Of a stretch of DNA of 8,441 bases, positions 1-6,617 are shown piece after piece (positions within the stretch are counted from its first letter, which is position 1; every line of letters starts with the position of its first letter). The notes below the pieces were generated by a model. It ran no database searches and was not told the origin of the DNA. It worked only from the letters and a program-made list of their open reading frames with translations. Location of the stretch: assembly GCA_004356415.1 (NCBI GenBank), contig SMWN01000129.1:1-8441 (forward strand), read 5' to 3'. The DNA comes from Gammaproteobacteria bacterium. Lineage in GTDB: Bacteria; Pseudomonadota; Gammaproteobacteria; Eutrophobiales; Eutrophobiaceae. The position numbers and the translations under genes are program-made.

Positions 1-486
1 CTTGCAATATTGCCTACTGTTCTGGTTTCGGGCGCCCTGATGATATTTGCCTATACCACAGGTCATATCTATTTTGCAGAGTATCTGGGCATTCCCTATA
101 TCAAAGGTGTAGGGGAGGTCGCAGTATTTTGTGCGTCAATAGTCGGCGCAGGTCTAGGATTCTTATGGTTCAACACTTATCCGGCCCAGGTGTTTATGGG
201 TGATATCGGCGCGCTGGCACTGGGTGCGGCGCTGGGCATTGTTGCGGTAGTGGTTCGTCAGGAACTGGTGTTGTTCATCATGGGTGGTGTGTTTGTGATG
301 GAAACTTTTTCCGTCATTCTGCAAATCGGTTCTTATAAATTAACCGGCAAGCGAATTTTTCATATGGCACCACTGCATCATCATTATGAGTTAAAGGGCT
401 GGCCAGAACCCAGAGTGATTGTCCGTTTCTGGATAATTACCGTGATACTGGTATTGATTGGTCTTGCCAGCCTGAAGGTGCGGTGA
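1..486 (+). CDS. mraY: MraY, phospho-N-acetylmuramoyl-pentapeptide transferase (C-terminal part)
   Basis: Polytopic inner-membrane enzyme that transfers phospho-MurNAc-pentapeptide from the UDP precursor to undecaprenyl phosphate, giving lipid I. The gene is cut by the window start; the frame is open from base 1 and 161 codons are visible. They match, from memory, the last 161 residues of the 360-residue E. coli protein with no apparent gap, so about the first 199 residues are missing. The visible part has several hydrophobic membrane segments. It also has the conserved FNTYPAQVFMGDIG stretch (visible residues 57-70), whose Asp at visible residue 68 corresponds to E. coli catalytic Asp267. 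The triple-His motif HHHYELKGWPEPR starts at visible residue 126, and the protein ends in LKVR as in enterics. The TGA stop lies 10 bases before the murD start and is part of the murD ribosome-binding region. Identity is very secure. Confidence 0.98.
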   Translation, partial: LAILPTVLVSGALMIFAYTTGHIYFAEYLGIPYIKGVGEVAVFCASIVGAGLGFLWFNTYPAQVFMGDIGALALGAALGIVAVVVRQELVLFIMGGVFVMETFSVILQIGSYKLTGKRIFHMAPLHHHYELKGWPEPRVIVRFWIITVILVLIGLASLKVR

Positions 487-490
487 GGTA
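484..490 (+). promoter_or_regulatory. Ribosome-binding site of murD overlapping the mraY stop
   Basis: GAGGT at 485-489 lies 7 bases before the TTG at 497 and shares bases with the mraY TGA stop (484-486). This is the best Shine-Dalgarno match near the murD start. It favours TTG 497 over the in-frame GTG at 527, which has only weak purine runs upstream. The overlap suggests that translation of murD is coupled to mraY. Confidence 0.6.
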
Positions 491-496
491 ACAACT

Positions 497-1888
497 TTGG
501 AATGTGCAGAGGCATACGAGCTTGAGGTGATAGAGACAAACAAACAATTTAATACAGTTGTTATAGGTCTTGGAAAGACAGGCTTTGCTTGTGCTCGATA
601 TCTGGCCGCACAAGGAGTCAGTTTTGCCGTTGCCGATAATCGTGATGAACCTCCTATGTTGAATGAGATGAAAGCAGCCTTGCCCGGTATCCCTTTATAT
701 CTGGGTGAATTCGAAGAGTCCTTGTTGGCCAATGCCGAACGTTTGTTAATTAGTCCCGGAGTGTCATTGCACGAGGATGTAATCATTAATGCGATCAATT
801 CGGGTGTTGACGTGTATGGTGATATTGAATTGTTTTGTAGAAATAGTTCATCTCCGGTGATCGCTATCACGGGCTCGAATGGTAAAAGTACAGTGACGAC
901 ACTGGTTGCAGAAATGGCCCGTGCAGCAAATCTTGATGTTGCTGAAGGTGGTAACCTAGGCACGCCCGTACTGGATCTACTGTCCGAAAAAGAGCCTGAT
1001 GTTTATGTGCTCGAATTATCGAGTTTCCAATTAGAAACAGTGACATCACTAAATGCTGTTGCTTCAGTCGTTTTAAATGTCACGCCGGATCACATGGATA
1101 GATATGAAGGGATAAAAGCGTATCAAGCGGCAAAGGAGCGCATCTATGATGGAGACGGAACAATGATCATCAATATGGATGACCCTGCTGTCGTAAACAT
1201 GTCTCGAGCTCAAAGAGCTTGTGTTGGATTTACGCTTTTAGAACCTGAGGCAGACAATTACGGTGTGCGTGCATATGATGACGTGCGTTGGATAGTCAAG
1301 GGTGATGAAAAGATCATTCCTGTGAATGATCTGCGTATCAGGGGCGAACATAATATTGCTAATGCGATGGTTGCCATGGCATTAACAGAAACGCTCAATT
1401 GTCCATTAGATGCGATGTTAAGTGTGTTGCGCTCATTCCCGGGTCTGGATCATCGCTGTCAGTGGATAGCTGAACATAAAAATGTTGAATGGGTCAACGA
1501 TTCCAAGGGCACGAATGTCGGCGCAACTTGTGCAGCTATTAAAGGACTTTCTGGTGATGAAAATCTCATATTGATTGCTGGTGGCGATGGAAAGGGCGCT
1601 GAATTTTCAGATTTGGAGGAAATTGCTGAAGGTAGGCTAAAGGCCGCGATTGTTTTGGGTAAAGATGGGCCCACGCTTGGCAAGGTGCTATTGAACGTAG
1701 TGCCTGTTCATTCGGTTGATAGTATGGAAATGGCGGTTGAGACCGCAGCAAGAATTGCCAAGGATGGAGATATTGTTTTGTTATCTCCTGCATGTGCAAG
1801 CCTTGATATGTTTAAAAATTATCAGGCACGTGGTGAAGCCTTTGCTACTGCCGTTAAAAGGGTGCTGGGGGATCAGGGTTATGTATAG
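497..1888 (+). CDS. murD: MurD, UDP-N-acetylmuramoyl-L-alanine--D-glutamate ligase
   Basis: Cytoplasmic ATP-dependent Mur ligase that adds D-Glu to UDP-MurNAc-L-Ala. All three Mur ligase domains are present. The N-terminal nucleotide-sugar fold has VVIGLGKTG (residues 21-29). The central ATPase domain has the P-loop GSNGKST (126-132), ELSSFQLE (173-180), NVTPDHMDRY (194-203) and a Lys at 213 in the position of the carbamylated lysine of E. coli MurD. The C-terminal domain has HR (319-320), NDSKGTN (334-340), GGDGKGAEF (362-370) and SPACASLDMF (430-439). Length is 463 residues against 438 in E. coli; part of the excess is about 10 more residues ahead of the first beta strand. The start is a TTG chosen for its well-placed GAGGT; GTG at 527 would give 453 residues and a more usual N-terminus. 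The 3' end overlaps ftsW by 8 bases. Confidence 0.97.
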   Translation: MECAEAYELEVIETNKQFNTVVIGLGKTGFACARYLAAQGVSFAVADNRDEPPMLNEMKAALPGIPLYLGEFEESLLANAERLLISPGVSLHEDVIINAINSGVDVYGDIELFCRNSSSPVIAITGSNGKSTVTTLVAEMARAANLDVAEGGNLGTPVLDLLSEKEPDVYVLELSSFQLETVTSLNAVASVVLNVTPDHMDRYEGIKAYQAAKERIYDGDGTMIINMDDPAVVNMSRAQRACVGFTLLEPEADNYGVRAYDDVRWIVKGDEKIIPVNDLRIRGEHNIANAMVAMALTETLNCPLDAMLSVLRSFPGLDHRCQWIAEHKNVEWVNDSKGTNVGATCAAIKGLSGDENLILIAGGDGKGAEFSDLEEIAEGRLKAAIVLGKDGPTLGKVLLNVVPVHSVDSMEMAVETAARIAKDGDIVLLSPACASLDMFKNYQARGEAFATAVKRVLGDQGYV

Positions 1889-3074
1889 ACCACGGCAAGC
1901 AATTCTCAAAAGTCACTTGTCAGCAACAAATGGTTTGTTTCGACCCTATGATACATGGTTGATGACCGTGTTCTTTTTACTAATTGGCCTAGGGCTTGTC
2001 ATGGTGGCTTCATCATCTATTGCAATAGCTGATCGTCAGTTTCATGAGCCCCTGCATTATTTTTGGAGACAAATGTTTTCAGCGGCAATCGGCCTGAGTT
2101 TCGTTGTCGCTGCTTTGAAGATCCCATTGTCAGTGTGGGAGTTTTTAAGTGTTCCACTGCTTGTCCTTGCTCTGTTATTACTTCTTCTCGTTTTAATTCC
2201 TGGCATAGGCAGAGAAGTCAATGGCAGTACGCGGTGGATCAGTGTGGGATCATTCGCACTACAGGCATCCGAGCCTGTCAAATTATGTGTCATTGTTTAT
2301 CTCGCAGGCTATATGGTACGCCATGGCGAGCATGTCAGAAATAATTTTGCAGGGTTTATCAGGCCTATCTGTGTTCTGACCATCGTTGCGGGGTTGTTGT
2401 TGCTGGAACCTGATTATGGTTCATGTGTTGTTCTATTCGCCACAGCACTGGGAATGCTATTTATGGGAGGCGTTCCACTCGGCAGATTTTTCGCATGGGT
2501 GTTAACCGCTGTAGTGGTTCTTGCCAGTCTGGCAGTCCTGTCACCTTATCGTATACAAAGATTAATGAGTTTTGTTGATCCCTGGCAAGATCCCTTTAAT
2601 AGTGGATTTCAACTGACTCAGGCATTAATTGCATTTGGACGCGGAGATTGGTTTGGTGTTGGTCTGGGCAGTAGCGTACAGAAATTGTTTTATCTGCCCG
2701 AAGCGCATACTGATTTTGTATTTTCCGTGTTTGCTGAAGAGTTCGGGTTAATGGGCACAACGATCCTTATTTTATTGTTTAGCTTTCTGGTATGGCGAGC
2801 CTTTGTCATCGGTCACATTGCGGAGCGAATGGGAAAGCTGTTCGCAGCCTACCTTGCCTATGGTATTGGCTTGATTATTGGCGTTCAGGCGTTCATTAAT
2901 ATGGGCGTTAACCTTGGTGTGTTACCGACGAAAGGACTGACCTTGCCGCTGCTGAGTTACGGTGGTAATAGCATGGTGATTACCTGTTTGTTGCTAGGTA
3001 TTTTATTGCGTGTAGATGTTGAAAATCGACAAATAAAGCGGTCACCCGATGAGACGAAGTGTTATGCAGAATAG
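1881..3074 (+). CDS. ftsW: FtsW, septal SEDS peptidoglycan glycosyltransferase
   Basis: Multi-pass inner-membrane protein of the SEDS family. It polymerises lipid II into septal glycan strands together with the class B penicillin-binding protein FtsI. The 397-residue product is close to the usual length (414 in E. coli) and has about ten hydrophobic segments after a short N-terminal tail. Family landmarks are NGSTRWI (114-120), EPDYG (186-190), PYRIQRL (232-238), DPWQDPF (243-249), GFQLTQ (252-257) and GLGSSVQKL (261-269). PEAHTDF (273-279) carries Asp278, the position of the essential extracellular-loop aspartate of FtsW and RodA. The C-terminal SEDS signature from Asn340 to Ser364 fits the PROSITE-type pattern. 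ATG 1881 was chosen because GGGGGA at 1867-1872 lies 8 bases upstream and the ATG overlaps the murD stop by 8 bases. The reading frame stays open much further upstream inside murD, but that part is a shadow. Confidence 0.97.
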   Translation: MYRPRQAILKSHLSATNGLFRPYDTWLMTVFFLLIGLGLVMVASSSIAIADRQFHEPLHYFWRQMFSAAIGLSFVVAALKIPLSVWEFLSVPLLVLALLLLLLVLIPGIGREVNGSTRWISVGSFALQASEPVKLCVIVYLAGYMVRHGEHVRNNFAGFIRPICVLTIVAGLLLLEPDYGSCVVLFATALGMLFMGGVPLGRFFAWVLTAVVVLASLAVLSPYRIQRLMSFVDPWQDPFNSGFQLTQALIAFGRGDWFGVGLGSSVQKLFYLPEAHTDFVFSVFAEEFGLMGTTILILLFSFLVWRAFVIGHIAERMGKLFAAYLAYGIGLIIGVQAFINMGVNLGVLPTKGLTLPLLSYGGNSMVITCLLLGILLRVDVENRQIKRSPDETKCYAE

Positions 3075-4164
3075 ACCCCTGGAGAATAGACCAATTCTGA
3101 TTATGGCTGGCGGAACAGGTGGGCATATCTATCCAGCATTGGCCGTCGCTGATTGTTTGCGGGACAGGGGTATTCCCTTGTTATGGCTAGGCACGAAAAC
3201 AGGTCTTGAGGCGAAAATTGTTCCGGGGAAAGGCTATCAATTATTAACCATTAACATTAGTGGCTTGCGTGGAAAGGGATTCTTGCGCTGGATCACCGCA
3301 CCGCTATCCATTTTTATGGCAGTGGCCCAATCGATTATTTTGTTCATGAATTACAAGCCAATCGCTGTGCTGGGAATGGGGGGATTTGCCAGTGGGCCCG
3401 GTGGCATTGCCGCATGGTTAATGCGTATACCGTTGTGTGTACATGAACAGAACGCAGTTGCTGGTATGACGAATCGACTCCTGGCACCACTCGCACGTAT
3501 TGTGATGGAGGCTTTCCCAAATACTTTTAGCCCATCAACAAATGCAAAGGTGACAGGTAATCCTGTGCGTGAAGAGATTATCGAAATAGCGATTCCGGAA
3601 GATCGGTTTCAGGATCGCGCTAATAATTGTTTACGGGTTCTGGTTGTGGGTGGAAGTCTTGGTGCAAGGGCATTGAATGAAGTTGTTCCTGATGCGTTTT
3701 CCATTCTGGGAGATGAAATAAATTTCCAGATAAAGCACCAAACAGGTAACAGTCACCTGGATTCAACCAAAGCGCGTTACCAGTCTTTAAATATTTCTGT
3801 TGAACCACAAGCCTATATTGAGGATATGGCGGCAGCTTATGAGTGGTCTGATCTTGTGTTATGCAGAGCAGGTGCTATGACGGTGGCTGAAATTGCTGCG
3901 GCAGGTGTTGCAGCGATCCTTGTGCCATATCCTTTTGCGGTAGACGATCATCAAACGGCCAATGCAAATTATTTAAGTCGTCAGGGCGGTGCCGTCCTGA
4001 TCCAGGAAGCAGAATTGAATGGACAAGGTCTGGCTCAGTTATTTAGAGACTTCTCACGAGACCGGGACGGCTTGCTCAAGATGGCAAAGATCTCTCGATC
4101 TTTATCCAGACCGGGGGCAACAGATCATGTCGCTGATTTGTGTATAGAGGTGGCTTGTGCCTGA
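3049..4164 (+). CDS. murG: MurG, undecaprenyldiphospho-MurNAc-pentapeptide GlcNAc transferase
   Basis: GT28-family glycosyltransferase on the cytoplasmic face of the membrane. It adds GlcNAc from UDP-GlcNAc to lipid I, giving lipid II, the substrate of FtsW. The acceptor-side domain has GGTGGH (21-26), SGLRGKG (71-77), GMGGFASGPGG (109-119) and HEQN (132-135). The donor-side domain has NPVR (171-174), GGSLGAR (201-207), CRAGAMTVAEIAAAG (272-286) with the donor-binding Glu region, and a late PYPFAVDDHQTANA stretch (293-306). It is 371 residues long from ATG 3049; E. coli MurG has 355. The start is uncertain: ATG 3049 has AAGCGG 7 bases upstream and overlaps ftsW by 26 bases, while ATG 3064 (366 residues, 11-base overlap) has GAAG 4 bases upstream. 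Either leaves the first glycine-rich loop intact. The 3' end overlaps the murC GTG by 8 bases. Confidence 0.97.
   Translation: MRRSVMQNRPLENRPILIMAGGTGGHIYPALAVADCLRDRGIPLLWLGTKTGLEAKIVPGKGYQLLTINISGLRGKGFLRWITAPLSIFMAVAQSIILFMNYKPIAVLGMGGFASGPGGIAAWLMRIPLCVHEQNAVAGMTNRLLAPLARIVMEAFPNTFSPSTNAKVTGNPVREEIIEIAIPEDRFQDRANNCLRVLVVGGSLGARALNEVVPDAFSILGDEINFQIKHQTGNSHLDSTKARYQSLNISVEPQAYIEDMAAAYEWSDLVLCRAGAMTVAEIAAAGVAAILVPYPFAVDDHQTANANYLSRQGGAVLIQEAELNGQGLAQLFRDFSRDRDGLLKMAKISRSLSRPGATDHVADLCIEVACA
4146..4152 (+). promoter_or_regulatory. Ribosome-binding site for the GTG start of murC, inside murG
   Basis: AGAGGTG at 4146-4152 lies just before GTG 4157; its GAGG core ends 6 bases upstream of the start. 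It sits within the last codons of murG and supports a coupled murC start overlapping the murG stop. Confidence 0.4.
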
Positions 4165-5596
4165 ACATCGAAATAGTACGATGGGAAATTGTGGCAGGAG
4201 TGAGAATGCAATGGATCGGGTGAACCATATCCACTTTGTGGGCATCGGCGGCGCAGGCATGAGTGGCATTGCTGAAGTACTACATAACCTGGGATATCAG
4301 ATATCAGGTTCAGACATGCAGGAAAGCCGCGTGACAAATCATTTACGTTCTCTTGGCATTAAAGTTGAGCTTGATCATCACCGGGCGCAGGTAGATGGGT
4401 GTGATGTGGTGGTCGCTTCCAGTGCAATTGCTGATGATAATCCTGAATTGATTGAAGCACGTGAGAAGAGAATACCTGTGATACCACGTGCAGAAATGCT
4501 GGCTGAACTGATGCGTTTCCAGCAAGGGATCGCCGTTGCCGGAACGCACGGTAAGACAACGACCACGAGCCTGGTTGCCAGCGTCCTAGCCGAAGGCGGG
4601 TTTGATCCGACTTATGTGATTGGCGGATTACTCAACAGTTCTGGCACACACGCACGCCTTGGCACAGGAAAATATTTGGTTGCTGAAGCAGATGAAAGTG
4701 ATGCTTCATTCCTACATCTTCAACCAACAATTGCAATTCTTACCAATGTTGATGCTGATCATCTCGAAACCTATGGCGGTGATATAGATTGCCTGCAAGA
4801 TAACTTTATCGAATTCCTTCATCATCTGCCGTTTCATGGTCTGGCCATTATCTGTCTGGATGATGAAGGTGTCAGAAAAATCATGGGAAGTATTTTGAAA
4901 CCTTTCAAAACGTATGGTTTTGATCCGGAAGCGGATTATTTCGCACATGATGTACATCATGAAGGACAGCAAAGCTGGTTTCAGGTTTCCCGAGTAGATT
5001 GTAAGGAATGGTTGCAGGTGAAATTAAACCTGCCCGGTAAACACAATGTTTTAAATGCATTGGCTGCAATCGCCGTTGCGCATGAAGTGGGTGTTGCCGA
5101 TGAATTCATCATCAGTGCACTTGCTGGATTTCAGGGAATTGCCCGACGCTGTCAGGTATTGGGTGATTTAACAATTCAAGGCAAGAAGATTCTGATTATT
5201 GATGACTATGCACATCACCCACGTGAAATAAATGCAACATTACAAGCTGTTCGACAGGGATGGTCAGATAAACGTGTTGTGGTAATTTTTCAACCACATC
5301 GTTATACGAGAACCAGGGATCTCTTCGAGGATTTTTGTCAGGTGCTTTCCGAGACCGACAGATTGTTATTAATGGAAATATACAGTGCCGGTGAAAAACC
5401 CGTCGCTGGTGCTGATAGTCGATCATTGTGTCGGGCAATTCGCCAGAGAGGGCAGGTTGATCCCATTTTTGTTGAGAAACGAGAAGAGATACCTCAGTTA
5501 CTGGAAAACTTTGTCGAAGAAAATGATCTGCTATTGGTATTGGGTGCAGGAGATGTCGGTTTGGTATCTGCGGGTTTGTTACAGCAGTACGGGTAA
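4157..5596 (+). CDS. murC: MurC, UDP-N-acetylmuramate--L-alanine ligase
   Basis: Cytoplasmic ATP-dependent ligase that adds L-Ala to UDP-MurNAc, the first stem-peptide step. The N-terminal domain has HFVGIGGAGMSG (26-37). The central domain has the P-loop GTHGKTTTT (129-137), EADESDASFLHLQP (177-190), NVDADH (197-202) and GKHNVLNA (294-301). The C-terminal domain has DDYAHHP (349-355), FQPHRYTRTRDLF (388-400) and GADSR (428-432). It is 479 residues long from GTG 4157, close to E. coli (491). GTG 4157 is the coupled start: it overlaps the murG stop by 8 bases and has GAGGTG just upstream. ATG 4211 (461 residues, starting MDRVNHIHF) has AGGAG 10 bases upstream and is a serious rival. ATG 4181 has no good binding site. 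The E. coli and Pseudomonas proteins carry a similar short N-terminal tail, so both starts are plausible. The product itself is not in doubt. Confidence 0.97.
   Translation: MPEHRNSTMGNCGRSENAMDRVNHIHFVGIGGAGMSGIAEVLHNLGYQISGSDMQESRVTNHLRSLGIKVELDHHRAQVDGCDVVVASSAIADDNPELIEAREKRIPVIPRAEMLAELMRFQQGIAVAGTHGKTTTTSLVASVLAEGGFDPTYVIGGLLNSSGTHARLGTGKYLVAEADESDASFLHLQPTIAILTNVDADHLETYGGDIDCLQDNFIEFLHHLPFHGLAIICLDDEGVRKIMGSILKPFKTYGFDPEADYFAHDVHHEGQQSWFQVSRVDCKEWLQVKLNLPGKHNVLNALAAIAVAHEVGVADEFIISALAGFQGIARRCQVLGDLTIQGKKILIIDDYAHHPREINATLQAVRQGWSDKRVVVIFQPHRYTRTRDLFEDFCQVLSETDRLLLMEIYSAGEKPVAGADSRSLCRAIRQRGQVDPIFVEKREEIPQLLENFVEENDLLLVLGAGDVGLVSAGLLQQYG
4196..4200 (+). promoter_or_regulatory. Alternative ribosome-binding site for ATG 4211 of murC
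   Basis: AGGAG lies 10 bases before the in-frame ATG at 4211. The match is strong but the spacing is slightly long. It competes with the site at 4146-4152 as the true start signal of murC. Confidence 0.4.
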
Positions 5597-5692
5597 AAGG
5601 GGCATTGAGAAATAAAGGTGTTAAACGAAATAAATGAATTTTATGAACAATCAAATCAGTCTGGAATATTGGTGTTTGAACCTACGTATCAT
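5597..5692 (+). other. AT-rich spacer between murC and murB
   Basis: These 96 bases are the longest gap in a cluster whose other junctions overlap or span at most 13 bases. The stretch is AT-rich. The murB frame is open back to just after an in-frame TGA at 5606-5608, and a GTG at 5618 could add 25 residues to MurB. However, those residues (starting MLNEINEFYEQ) do not resemble a MurB N-terminus, and upstream binding sites are weak. A loose promoter-like pair is present: TTGAGA at 5605-5610 and AATAAA at 5629-5634, 18 bases apart, with 5 of 6 and 4 of 6 matches to the sigma-70 consensus. No hairpin terminator was seen. Pairs this good occur by chance in AT-rich DNA, so the promoter is only a possibility. 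Confidence 0.35.
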
Positions 5693-6610
5693 ATGAAAAA
5701 AAGTGAGCAACAGGTAATTGAGATTCGCGGCGCCATGAAATTGAATGAGCCAATGATGAAACATACCTCATGGAGGACAGGGGGATACGCAGAACGTTAT
5801 TTTAAACCGGCCGATATTGATGATCTTTGCTGTTTCCTTGGGCAATTGGCTGAGGATGAACCTCTTTTATGGCTCGGCCTGGGAAGTAATCTTCTGGTGC
5901 GCGATGGAGGACTGAAAGGAACAGTGATTGCTCTCTCTGGCGCATTGAATGAATTGCGTGTTTACGATGGTGTAAACATGCATGTGGGTGCCGGGGTCGC
6001 TTGCGCGAAGGCCGCACGAATGAGCGTGAAATCAGGATTAACGGGGGGAGAATTTCTGGCAGGTATCCCGGGGACGATGGGGGGCGCCCTGGCAATGAAC
6101 GCAGGGGCCTTTGGTGGAGAAACCTGGAACATAGTTCACAGTGTTGAAACAGTCAATCGACGAGGTCAAAGAAATAAAAGAACGGCAACGGATTTTGAGA
6201 CAGGATACCGCTCTGTAGATTTACCTGAAGATGAATGGTTTATTTCTGCAGAGTTATTACTTAAAACTGATGAAGATGGAAAGGGTGTCGAACGAATACA
6301 GGCATTTTTAAGTCAGCGAGCTGAAAGCCAACCAACAGGAAAAGCCAGTTGTGGCTCTGTATTCCGTAATCCTGACAATGATTATGCAGCCAGATTAATT
6401 GAAGCTAGCGGACTTAAAGGCAAGTCTGTGGGCAACGCTTGTGTCTCGGAACAGCATGCGAATTTTATTATCAATTCAGGAAGTGCAAGTGCTGCAGATA
6501 TTGAATCATTAATTCTGTTCATTCAGGAAAAGGTAAAGCTTGATCATGGTGTTGAGCTTGTTCCTGAAGTCAGAATCGTTGGTGAGCAAACATGTCATAA
6601 CGGCTTCTGA
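5693..6610 (+). CDS. murB: MurB, UDP-N-acetylenolpyruvoylglucosamine reductase, type II-like
   Basis: Cytoplasmic FAD-dependent reductase that uses NADPH to turn UDP-GlcNAc-enolpyruvate into UDP-MurNAc, the substrate of MurC. The FAD-binding part has HTSWRTGG (24-31), GLGSNLLVRDGG (62-73) and the glycine-rich GIPGTMGGALAMNAGAFGGE (124-143). YRS (182-184) carries the conserved Arg. CGSVFRNP (220-227) carries Ser222 at the position of the proton-donor serine (Ser229 in E. coli), and PEVR (291-294) carries the C-terminal catalytic Glu. At 305 residues, with SQRAESQP followed closely by the GSVFRNP motif, it looks like the compact type II form; E. coli MurB has 342 residues. ATG 5693 gives 11 residues ahead of the RG that is common in type II starts, so I prefer it to GTG 5618 (330 residues) or ATG 5735 (291). 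None of the three has a strong Shine-Dalgarno. Confidence 0.95.
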   Translation: MKKSEQQVIEIRGAMKLNEPMMKHTSWRTGGYAERYFKPADIDDLCCFLGQLAEDEPLLWLGLGSNLLVRDGGLKGTVIALSGALNELRVYDGVNMHVGAGVACAKAARMSVKSGLTGGEFLAGIPGTMGGALAMNAGAFGGETWNIVHSVETVNRRGQRNKRTATDFETGYRSVDLPEDEWFISAELLLKTDEDGKGVERIQAFLSQRAESQPTGKASCGSVFRNPDNDYAARLIEASGLKGKSVGNACVSEQHANFIINSGSASAADIESLILFIQEKVKLDHGVELVPEVRIVGEQTCHNGF

Positions 6611-6617
6611 TAAAACA

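Noticed and set aside
391..963. 190-codon open frame on the minus strand
   Set aside because: It lies opposite the end of mraY and the start of murD, both secure. The translation shows no recognisable family and has low-complexity composition typical of an antisense shadow.
1716..1880. Upstream extension of the ftsW frame inside murD
   Set aside because: The frame is open but covers the conserved MurD C-terminus in another frame. The residues do not resemble FtsW, and ATG 1881 has a good binding site and gives the usual length.
2063..2344. 93-codon plus-strand frame inside ftsW
   Set aside because: It overlaps conserved FtsW coding sequence in another frame and shows no family features.
5605..5634. 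Promoter-like pair TTGAGA / AATAAA as a firm promoter call
   Set aside because: The -10 box matches only 4 of 6 positions and the spacer is AT-rich, so chance matches are likely. Kept only as a possibility within the spacer entry.
5196..5654. 152-codon open frame on the minus strand
   Set aside because: It is antisense to the conserved C-terminal domain of murC and the spacer. No domain is visible, and no binding site or other sign of a gene was found.
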